The notes under the pieces were generated by a model. It made no database searches. It saw only the letters and a program-made list of their open reading frames with translations, and was not told the DNA's origin. 5,499 nucleotides of DNA from Ignavibacteriaceae bacterium (GTDB taxonomy: Bacteria > Bacteroidota > Ignavibacteria > Ignavibacteriales > Ignavibacteriaceae). Location of the stretch: positions 1 through 5,499 of the forward strand of contig JALNWB010000220.1 in the NCBI GenBank assembly GCA_023231105.1, given 5' to 3'. Shown piece after piece: positions 1 through 5,499 of this stretch (position 1 is the stretch's first letter; each line of letters opens with the position of its first letter). The translations under genes were made by a program, and so were the position numbers.

Positions 1-844
1 CTTTTACAATTTCTTCAACTTCTTTTACGGCAAGCTCTTTGTTTTCGCCCCAGGTCAATCTTCTGTCAAGATGAATTTTTGCGAAATCCGCAACCGCACA
101 AAGCGAAGGACTTGAAGAAACAAATTCAGAAATAGTTACAGAGCCTTTACCAAGAAATTCATCATACGCCAATCGTTCATTTAGTTTTTCAATTTCCAAC
201 GCAGCACGAGAAGCCATATAAATAGCATTCTTTCCTCTTTCCGGTGCGGAGCCATGTGCAGAAATACCAAAGAAAGAAACTTCAATTCCCATTCTACCAC
301 GGTGTCCGCGATAGATATTCATGTTGGTTGGTTCTGTAACGATGACGCAATCCGGTCTAACATTTTCTTCTTCAACAAGATATTTCCAGCAGAGGCCATC
401 ACAGTCTTCTTCCATAACCGTTCCGGTAACAAGCAGAGTTATATCATTTGTTAAGCCAAGTTCTTTTAAGATTCTTCCGGCAGTAATCGCGGCGATTGGT
501 CCCCCTTTTTGATCAACGCTTCCCCTACCATGTACAAAGCCGTCTTTAATTTCTCCGCCAAGCGGATCGAAATTCCAATTTTGCAAATTTCCTAAATCAA
601 CCGTGTCGATATGCCCGTCAATCGCAATAATTTTTTTCCCGTTTCCAATTCTTCCGATGATATTTCCGAGTCCATCGATTTTTACTTCATCAAATCCGGC
701 TTCTTCCATCATTCGTTTTAATTCAAAGATGACGTTTTTTTCTTTTGAACTAAGGGATTTTATTTTAATTAGTTTAGAAAGATTTTCTGCGGTGTATTGT
801 TCATATTTTTTAGCGAGGTCAAGAATTTGTTTGGCGAGTTCCAT
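1..844 (-). CDS. ygeY: YgeY-type M20 metallohydrolase, C-terminal part beyond the window
   Basis: This is a cytosolic two-zinc amidohydrolase of peptidase family M20 (ArgE/DapE/carboxypeptidase G2 type), closest to the YgeY 'selenium metabolism hydrolase' group. The frame is open from the ATG at 844-842 to the left edge: 281 codons of a family length near 400. Visible motifs are IDGHIDT with zinc ligand H78 and D80, bridging D111 in SVDQKGG, the catalytic/zinc pair E145-E146 in VMEEDCDGLCW, E171 in VTEPTN, H197 in SAHGSAPERG (lid domain), and DRRLTWGE from D260. The EEDCDGLCW stretch and DRRLTWGE match my memory of E. coli YgeY and set it apart from ArgE and DapE. The last zinc histidine should lie in the missing C-terminus. 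The start is well bounded: upstream in frame there is no ATG, GTG or TTG before a TGA. The ribosome-binding site is weak (GGAAA, four bases from the ATG). It is transcribed away from ygfK. The substrate is unproven; an acyl, formyl or carbamoyl derivative of diaminopropionate is plausible because ygeX, its usual neighbour, cleaves diaminopropionate. Confidence 0.9.
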   Translation of the reverse strand, partial: MELAKQILDLAKKYEQYTAENLSKLIKIKSLSSKEKNVIFELKRMMEEAGFDEVKIDGLGNIIGRIGNGKKIIAIDGHIDTVDLGNLQNWNFDPLGGEIKDGFVHGRGSVDQKGGPIAAITAGRILKELGLTNDITLLVTGTVMEEDCDGLCWKYLVEEENVRPDCVIVTEPTNMNIYRGHRGRMGIEVSFFGISAHGSAPERGKNAIYMASRAALEIEKLNERLAYDEFLGKGSVTISEFVSSSPSLCAVADFAKIHLDRRLTWGENKELAVKEVEEIVK

Positions 845-870
845 TCTGGTTTCCGTTTTTAATTGTTATT

Positions 871-900
871 CGGGATGCGGCGTGGCGGGAATGTCAGCCG
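871..900. other. GC-rich patch with near-direct repeat
   Basis: Twenty-two of these 30 bases are G or C, in an otherwise AT-rich spacer. The heptamer CGGGATG at 871-877 recurs as CGGGAATG at 886-893, fifteen bases downstream from start to start. The patch lies 27 bases upstream of the ygeY start codon, so it is either in the ygeY 5' leader or next to its promoter. It could be a two-half-site operator, or a remnant of inserted DNA. There is no convincing hairpin; only a 4-base CGGC/GCCG match was found. Confidence 0.3.
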
Positions 901-956
901 TAGTGGTGAAGGGCAATATTGATTTACAGATTTCACTTAAAAGTAAATTTTCATAA

Positions 957-988
957 TTGGATAACAAACTTACAAATTCTCTTATAAT
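957..988 (+). promoter_or_regulatory. Candidate sigma70-like promoter for ygfK-ssnA
   Basis: A perfect TATAAT at 983-988 is preceded by TTGGAT at 957-962, with a 20-base spacer. The -10 matches consensus, but the -35 is imperfect and the spacer is longer than the usual 17. It would start transcription near 995 and give a leader of about 100 bases. It competes with the Bacteroidota-type candidate at 1000-1026, and the sequence alone cannot decide between them. Confidence 0.25.
965..972 (-). promoter_or_regulatory. Candidate Bacteroidota-type -7 element for ygeY
   Basis: Read on the minus strand, this is TAAGTTTG, which fits the TAnnTTTG element of Bacteroidota housekeeping promoters. No good TTTG/TTG -33 partner stands at the usual 17-20 base distance, and such octamers turn up by chance in AT-rich DNA. 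If real, the ygeY leader would be roughly 115 bases long and would include the GC-rich patch. Confidence 0.2.
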
Positions 989-1006
989 ATTTATAGAGAT
1001 TGTTTG
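973..1006. repeat. Interrupted inverted repeat over the candidate -10 box
   Basis: TCTCT at 978-982 pairs with AGAGA at 995-999 around a 12-base AT-only centre, and CAAA at 973-976 pairs with TTTG at 1003-1006 after a short asymmetric gap. The candidate TATAAT at 983-988 lies in the centre. A dimeric repressor bound here would cover that box, so it is a possible operator. Both arms are short and chance is a real alternative. Confidence 0.2.
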
Positions 1007-1026
1007 AAATATTCTCACTAATTTTG
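1000..1026 (+). promoter_or_regulatory. Candidate Bacteroidota-type promoter for ygfK-ssnA
   Basis: TAATTTTG at 1019-1026 matches the TAnnTTTG -7 element exactly, and a TTG at 1000-1002 lies 16 bases upstream as a possible -33 element. Transcription would begin around 1033, leaving a leader of about 65 bases. The call depends on the host belonging to Bacteroidota or a relative, which is itself uncertain. Confidence 0.25.
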
Positions 1027-1084
1027 AGCAGAAAATTCTAAATGCAAAAAAGTCGAGATCAAATATTTTATGGTTAAACACTCT

Positions 1085-1090
1085 GAAGGA
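1085..1090 (+). promoter_or_regulatory. Ribosome-binding site of ygfK
   Basis: GAAGGA ends eight bases before the ATG at 1099, a normal Shine-Dalgarno distance. It supports this start over the in-frame ATG four codons later (1111). It is much clearer than anything in front of ssnA or ygeY. Confidence 0.7.
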
Positions 1091-1098
1091 ACAAATTC

Positions 1099-4000
1099 AT
1101 GTCCGATCAAATGACCCCAATCCCGCTTAACCAGCTTTTTGATTGGATGATAACCGAATACAAAAACGAAAAAACTATCTTCGGCATCCACAAATCAAAT
1201 TTCTTTTTCAAGAAAAACTCATCTCAAATAAAAATTTTCAACGAAGCATTAGAAATGCCCCTCGGACCCGCCGCCGGTCCCCACACACAACTTACACAAA
1301 ATATTATTACTTCTTATTTAACAGGCGGAAGATTCTTTGAACTGAAGACCGTGCAAATTCTTGATGAGTTGAAAGTGGATAAACCTTGCATCGACGTGCA
1401 AGATGAAGGGTATAACGTTGAGTGGTCGCAAGAATTAAAGCTGGAACAGTCGTATGACGAATATTTAAAAGCCTGGTTTTTATTGCCCGTCTTAAAAGAA
1501 TTGTTCGGTTTTTCCGAAGGAGAAGAAAGGGGATTTGTGTTTAACATGAGCGTTGGGTATAATCTTGAAGGGATTAAAACCGACCGCATGAATAATTTTA
1601 TTGAGAATTTAAAAGATTCATCAAGGAACGAAAAGTTTCTTCAATATAAAGATGAATTGATTGCAAAGTTGAATGATGAGAATGTTCGCCAAATACTGAG
1701 ACAGTCAATTAATCGCGAAATCAATTTTGATAAAATGATAAGCAATCTTCAAAATATTTCGCCGAATATCTCGCAATCGGTAACGCTTTCAACAATGCAT
1801 GGCTGTCCTCCCGCAGAAATTGAAGCAATAGCAAAGTATCTTATTAAAGAAAAAGGTCTTCACACTTATGTTAAATTAAATCCTACGCTTCTCGGTTATG
1901 AAAAAGTGACTTCTATTCTTCATCAACTTGGATTTCATTACATAGAATTAGATCGTGCCTCTTTTGAGCACGACATTAGTTTTGCCGACGCTGTTCCCAT
2001 GTTAAAACGATTGCAAACTTTTGCCAAAGTACACGGGAGAGAATTCGGCGTTAAACTTTCTAACACGCTCGGAGTGAAGAATAAAAAGAAAGTTCTCGTC
2101 GGAGACGATATGTACATGTCGGGGCGATCGCTATTTCCGCTTACAATTAAGGTCGCTCATCTTCTTGCTGAAGAATTTAACAGTGATTTGAATATGTCGT
2201 TTTCGGGCGGCGCAACCATCAACAATGCGCAGGAAATTATTGACTGCGGTATTTCTCCCGTGACTTTAGTTACCGATTTACTGAAACCCGGTGGTTATGG
2301 TCGGCTTTTCCAAATGGCTGAAAGGATTGAGCAGAACGATTCGTTCGCTAAAAAGATTGATGTTGACAAAATTAAAATTCTGGCCGATAATTCTCTCTCA
2401 GACGATAACTATAAAAAAGGGAAACGAGCAATCAACAGTGTTAAAGTTCCAACAAAGTTAGAGCCGTTTGACTGCTACGTTGCACCGTGCGAAGAAGCGT
2501 GTCCGATCCACCAAGATGTGGCGACATACATCCGCTTAGTTGAAGAGGGGAAATATAATGAGGCATTTGAAGTTATCATTTCGAAAAATCCGCTGCCGTT
2601 TATTACCGGCTATATTTGCGATCATCAATGTCAGGCGAAGTGTACGCGGTGGGATTATGACGATCCGGTGAAAATTAGAGAGATGAAAAAGATTGCGGCA
2701 CAGTTCGGTTATCAAAATTATTTTGATAAAATTTCTACTACCACTAAATCGAGCAACAGCAAGGTTGCTATTATTGGCGCGGGTCCCGCAGGTTTGTCGT
2801 GCGGATTTTTTCTTGCAAAAGCCGGACTTGATGTTACCATTTTTGAGAGAAGTACACGCGCGGGCGGTACGGTGCAAAATGTTATTCCCGATTTTCGCTT
2901 GCCCCAATCTGCTATTGATGCCGACATCGAATTTATTAAAAAACACGGTGTGAAATTTCAATTTGGAACAGATGAAAACTTTTCGATTGAAAAATTGAAA
3001 GCTGACGGATACAAATATATTTTTATCGGGATCGGAGCTACAAAATCAAATCCGATAAAGTTAGATGGAGAAAATGAAAATATTTTAAATGCGATAGAAT
3101 TTTTGTGGCATTATAACAACAAAGAAAAAACTCCACTCGGTAGAAACGTTGCAATTGTTGGTGGAGGAAACTCAGCGATGGATGCTGCACGCGCTTCCAA
3201 ACGCATTGCCGGAGTTGAAAATGTTTACATCGTTTACCGCCGTACAAAAGAGTTTATGCCCGCGGATAAAGAAGAACTTGACGCTGCATTCGAAGACGGA
3301 GTACTATTTAAAGAGCTTCTTCTTCCAATTTCATATAAAAATAAAATATTAAAATGTCAAAAAATGAAATTAGATGAAGTTGGAAAAGACGGACGAAGAA
3401 GTGTTATTCCCATCGACAATGAATTTATTGAGTTAGAAATTGACAGCGTTATTTCTGCAATCGGTGAAAGTGTTGATTATGATATTCTTTCTCGAAATAA
3501 AATTACTGTTGACAAGAGAAATAATATTCTTATTGATAAAACTTCAAACGAGACTAATCTGGAAAATGTTTTTATCGGCGGCGATGCTTACCGTGGTCCT
3601 TCAACAGTTGTGGAATCTATCGCTGATGGAAAGAAAGCAGCGGAAGCAATTCTGAAAAAAGAAAACGCCGCACTCTCAATTCGAAATAGTTTTTCTCACT
3701 TATTCGATAAATCAATTTTGTTTGGAAACGTTAATGATAAAAAAGGAATTGTTGGTGGAACAAAAACCGAAGCGCACGATGAAGCAAATCGATGTTTGAG
3801 TTGCAGTTTCATTTGTAACAAATGTGTTGATGTTTGTCCGAACCGCGCGAATGTTGCGATTAAGATCGACGGTTTTAGAGATGCTTTCCAAATTTTACAT
3901 ATTGACGGAATGTGCAACGACTGCGGAAATTGCGAAACCTTCTGCCCTCACATCGGTGCGCCGTACAAAGATAAAATAACGTTATTCTGGAGTGAAAAAG

Positions 4001-4206
4001 AAATGCGTGAAAGTAAAAATGATGGATTCTACTTTTCAAAAAGAAAGGAAATGGCTTCCGTTCTTTTCAAAAAAGAAAATAAAATAACCGAGTTTGAAAT
4101 TGATCCTATTGATGGTAACATACGAACAGTTGTTGGAATCATTAATGAACTGGAACTCAAACTTATTTCCGAAACTTTTAAAAATCATAGTTATTTAATT
4201 TTATAA
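1099..4206 (+). CDS. ygfK: YgfK, flavin/iron-sulfur oxidoreductase ('putative selenate reductase subunit')
   Basis: A complete 1035-residue protein, close to the roughly 1030 of E. coli YgfK, and cytosolic: no signal peptide or membrane segment. Domains in order: (1) about 1-420, a dihydroorotate-dehydrogenase-like FMN barrel, with PLGPAAGPHTQL at 54-65, TMHGCPP at 232-238, VKLNPT at 258-263, and the phosphate-binding end SFSGGA (367-372) to LKPGGYGRL (395-403); (2) about 455-550, a GltD-like iron-sulfur domain with C459, C464, C468 and C507, C511, C515; (3) about 555-850, FAD/NAD(P)H folds with GAGPAG at 560-565, GGGNSA at 688-693, YRR at 713-715 and FIGGD at 825-829; (4) about 895-965, a ferredoxin-like end with C899, C902, C906, C909, C913 and C939, C942, C945, C949. 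This order resembles dihydropyrimidine dehydrogenase rearranged, and implies electron transfer from NAD(P)H through FAD and clusters to FMN. Linked to selenate reduction in E. coli by mutant work, and more recently to anaerobic urate breakdown; I recall that it may reduce urate but cannot check this. Cofactors are inferred from motifs. No frameshift and no in-frame TGA. Confidence 0.95.
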   Translation: MSDQMTPIPLNQLFDWMITEYKNEKTIFGIHKSNFFFKKNSSQIKIFNEALEMPLGPAAGPHTQLTQNIITSYLTGGRFFELKTVQILDELKVDKPCIDVQDEGYNVEWSQELKLEQSYDEYLKAWFLLPVLKELFGFSEGEERGFVFNMSVGYNLEGIKTDRMNNFIENLKDSSRNEKFLQYKDELIAKLNDENVRQILRQSINREINFDKMISNLQNISPNISQSVTLSTMHGCPPAEIEAIAKYLIKEKGLHTYVKLNPTLLGYEKVTSILHQLGFHYIELDRASFEHDISFADAVPMLKRLQTFAKVHGREFGVKLSNTLGVKNKKKVLVGDDMYMSGRSLFPLTIKVAHLLAEEFNSDLNMSFSGGATINNAQEIIDCGISPVTLVTDLLKPGGYGRLFQMAERIEQNDSFAKKIDVDKIKILADNSLSDDNYKKGKRAINSVKVPTKLEPFDCYVAPCEEACPIHQDVATYIRLVEEGKYNEAFEVIISKNPLPFITGYICDHQCQAKCTRWDYDDPVKIREMKKIAAQFGYQNYFDKISTTTKSSNSKVAIIGAGPAGLSCGFFLAKAGLDVTIFERSTRAGGTVQNVIPDFRLPQSAIDADIEFIKKHGVKFQFGTDENFSIEKLKADGYKYIFIGIGATKSNPIKLDGENENILNAIEFLWHYNNKEKTPLGRNVAIVGGGNSAMDAARASKRIAGVENVYIVYRRTKEFMPADKEELDAAFEDGVLFKELLLPISYKNKILKCQKMKLDEVGKDGRRSVIPIDNEFIELEIDSVISAIGESVDYDILSRNKITVDKRNNILIDKTSNETNLENVFIGGDAYRGPSTVVESIADGKKAAEAILKKENAALSIRNSFSHLFDKSILFGNVNDKKGIVGGTKTEAHDEANRCLSCSFICNKCVDVCPNRANVAIKIDGFRDAFQILHIDGMCNDCGNCETFCPHIGAPYKDKITLFWSEKEMRESKNDGFYFSKRKEMASVLFKKENKITEFEIDPIDGNIRTVVGIINELELKLISETFKNHSYLIL

Positions 4207-4221
4207 AAATTTGGCGGCAAA

Positions 4222-5499
4222 ATGATTATCTTAAAAAACGCGACCGTTATTCAACTTTATCCAGCGCAAGTTACAACCGGAGTTGATGTTGTAATTGAAA
4301 ATGAAGTTATCAAAGCAGTTGGAAAAAATATTGCAGAGAAATACAAGGCTGATAAAATTATTGATGCTTCTCATAAAATAATTGCACCGGGAATTGTCTG
4401 CGCACATAATCATTTTTATTCGGCACTTGCAAGGGGAATTCTTGCGGACATTCAACCTTCCACCGACTTTATTAGTATTCTTAAAAATTTGTGGTGGCGG
4501 TTGGATCACGCGCTTGATGAAGAATCGCTTTATTACAGTGGAATCATCGGCGCACTGGAAGCGGTTAAAAGCGGAACAACTTCCGTTATCGATCATCATG
4601 CTTCTCCCTCATTTATCAAAGGTTCGCTTTCAATTCTCCAAAAAAGTTTTGAGCAAGTTGGTCTGCGTGGAATTCTTGCTTACGAAATTACCGATAGAAA
4701 CGGTTCCAAAGGAATGCGCGATGGAATTGAAGAATCGGCATTGTTCATTCAGAAAATCCAAAATGAAAAAACTGAAAACAAATTGCACTTGATTGAATCG
4801 GCAATTGGCGGACATGCTCCATTTACATTAGATAATAAAGCACTTCAACTGATGGCGGAAGTTGTTGCGGCAACTAAGAGCGGAATTCATTTGCATGTTG
4901 CCGAAGACAATTATGATTCTTCTTTTTCACATCATCATTATGGTAAAGATATTCTTGAACGACTCGAAGAGCATAATTTGCTGAGTGAAAAATCAATTCT
5001 TGTTCACGGAGTTCATCTTACAAATAACGATTTGGAAATTCTTAATCGGCACAATGCTTTTCTCATCCACAATCCGCGCTCAAATATGAACAACAGCGTT
5101 GGTTATATGGATCAACTGCATCAAGTAAAGAATCTTGGAATCGGAACCGACGGCATTGGTGCAAATATGTTTGAAGAAACAAAATTTGCGTTCTTCAAAA
5201 ACCAGGAGGTTAAAGGAAAATTATCGTATCCTGATTTTATGAAAATTTTGCAAAATGGAAATGAGATACTTAACCGATATTTCAATTTCTCTTTTGGAAA
5301 AATTGAAGAGGGTTTTGCTGCCGATGTTGTTCTCCTTGATTATCAAGCTCCAACACCGCTGCAGAGTGAAAACCTCGCGGGACATTTTCTCTTTGGTTTT
5401 TCTTCGCGCGATGTTGAAACCGTTATCATCAATGGAAAAATAGTTTATGAAGAAAGACATTTTGCTTTTGACACCACCAACATTTATAAAGAAGCGCAA
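4222..5499 (+). CDS. ssnA: SsnA-type amidohydrolase, C-terminal end beyond the window
   Basis: A cytosolic metal-dependent amidohydrolase of the ATZ/TRZ and guanine-deaminase branch, matching the 'putative aminohydrolase SsnA' group. It is open for 426 codons to the edge; E. coli SsnA has about 442, so only some 15 residues are missing. The N-terminal beta-sandwich strand begins MIILKNATVIQL. Metal and catalytic residues are H62 and H64 in CAHNHFYSALARG, H225 and E228 in IHLHVAED, H262 in VHGVHL, and D310 in GIGTDGIG; NPRSNMNN at 284-291 is the usual loop before the last metal ligand. The closing sandwich (IEEGFAADVVLLD, about 358-370) is present. All core residues are intact, so it should be active as a ring-opening hydrolase or deaminase; the substrate is not shown, and recent purine-cluster work makes a urate-derived heterocycle plausible. 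It starts 15 bases after the ygfK stop with no terminator between, so co-transcription is likely. The start is fixed by the family N-terminus, although GGCGGC at 4213-4218 is a poor ribosome-binding site; translation may be coupled to ygfK. A run of three histidines at 237-239 is of unknown meaning. Confidence 0.93.
   Translation, partial: MIILKNATVIQLYPAQVTTGVDVVIENEVIKAVGKNIAEKYKADKIIDASHKIIAPGIVCAHNHFYSALARGILADIQPSTDFISILKNLWWRLDHALDEESLYYSGIIGALEAVKSGTTSVIDHHASPSFIKGSLSILQKSFEQVGLRGILAYEITDRNGSKGMRDGIEESALFIQKIQNEKTENKLHLIESAIGGHAPFTLDNKALQLMAEVVAATKSGIHLHVAEDNYDSSFSHHHYGKDILERLEEHNLLSEKSILVHGVHLTNNDLEILNRHNAFLIHNPRSNMNNSVGYMDQLHQVKNLGIGTDGIGANMFEETKFAFFKNQEVKGKLSYPDFMKILQNGNEILNRYFNFSFGKIEEGFAADVVLLDYQAPTPLQSENLAGHFLFGFSSRDVETVIINGKIVYEERHFAFDTTNIYKEAQ

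Larger units (their letters stand above)
845..1098. promoter_or_regulatory. Divergent intergenic region between ygeY and ygfK
   Basis: These 254 bases separate two genes transcribed away from each other, so they must carry the start signals of ygeY and probably those of the ygfK-ssnA operon. The region is strongly AT-rich except for a GC-rich patch near ygeY. It contains candidate promoter elements facing both ways, an interrupted inverted repeat and a good ribosome-binding site for ygfK, each listed separately. No tRNA, riboswitch fold or terminator was recognised. A 71-codon minus-strand reading frame fills much of the region but looks like a chance frame. Shared regulation of both sides from this region is an inference from the layout. 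Confidence 0.75.

Noticed and set aside
603..956. A 117-codon plus-strand frame opposite the start of ygeY
   Set aside because: Mostly antisense to strongly conserved YgeY coding sequence, with a low-complexity Phe/Ser/Ile-rich product; a shadow frame.
866..1081. A 71-codon minus-strand reading frame filling the intergenic region
   Set aside because: No ribosome-binding site, an AT-driven composition rich in Phe, Ile and Leu, no recognisable family, and it spans the space where both promoters must lie.
2536..2961. A 141-codon minus-strand frame inside ygfK
   Set aside because: Lies opposite the conserved GltD-like and GAGPAG-containing region of YgfK and resembles no known protein.
4207..4221. 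Possible terminator or separate promoter between ygfK and ssnA
   Set aside because: Only 15 bases with no hairpin and no promoter-like boxes; an ordinary operon junction.
4382..4792. A 136-codon plus-strand frame inside ssnA
   Set aside because: Out of frame with the conserved amidohydrolase frame that carries HxH and the other metal ligands; a shadow frame.

Overview
The window holds three large genes that match a set from Escherichia coli: ygeY on the minus strand (cut by the left edge), and ygfK followed by ssnA on the plus strand (ssnA is cut by the right edge). In E. coli these three belong to the ygeW-ygeX-ygeY-hyuA-yqeA-yqeB-yqeC-mocA-ygfK-ssnA-ygfM-xdhD region. Comparative genomics links that region to selenium-dependent molybdenum hydroxylases. 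More recent work on gut anaerobes links it to anaerobic breakdown of urate and other purines. The identifications rest on remembered family sequence and visible motifs; no search was run.

Layout: 1-844 (minus) is the N-terminal two thirds of a YgeY-type M20 metallohydrolase. 845-1098 is a 254-base divergent intergenic region. It has weak candidate promoters facing both ways, an interrupted inverted repeat, and a short GC-rich patch with a near-direct repeat. 1099-4206 (plus) is a complete 1035-residue YgfK, a flavin and iron-sulfur oxidoreductase. After a 15-base gap, 4222-5499 (plus) is SsnA, an amidohydrolase of the chlorohydrolase/guanine-deaminase type, 426 codons long with no stop before the edge. 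ygfK and ssnA look like one operon, and no terminator is visible between them.

How the genes may work together (inference): YgfK would move electrons between NAD(P)H and a small, probably heterocyclic substrate. SsnA would carry out a zinc-dependent ring opening or deamination. YgeY would hydrolyse an acyl, formyl or carbamoyl amide produced later. That fits a reductive or hydrolytic anaerobic purine route ending in 2,3-diaminopropionate, the substrate of YgeX, but neither YgeX nor the other partners lie in this window.

Organism: the DNA is AT-rich and ssnA has only a weak ribosome-binding site. Octamers matching the Bacteroidota -7 promoter element (TAnnTTTG) lie in the intergenic region on both strands. 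These features are compatible with an anaerobic member of the Bacteroidota/Ignavibacteriota group, but this is a low-confidence guess and an AT-rich Firmicute is not excluded. I see no RNA gene, CRISPR array, insertion sequence or other mobile element. The cluster is known, so the less usual points are its split, divergent arrangement and the structure of the intergenic region.
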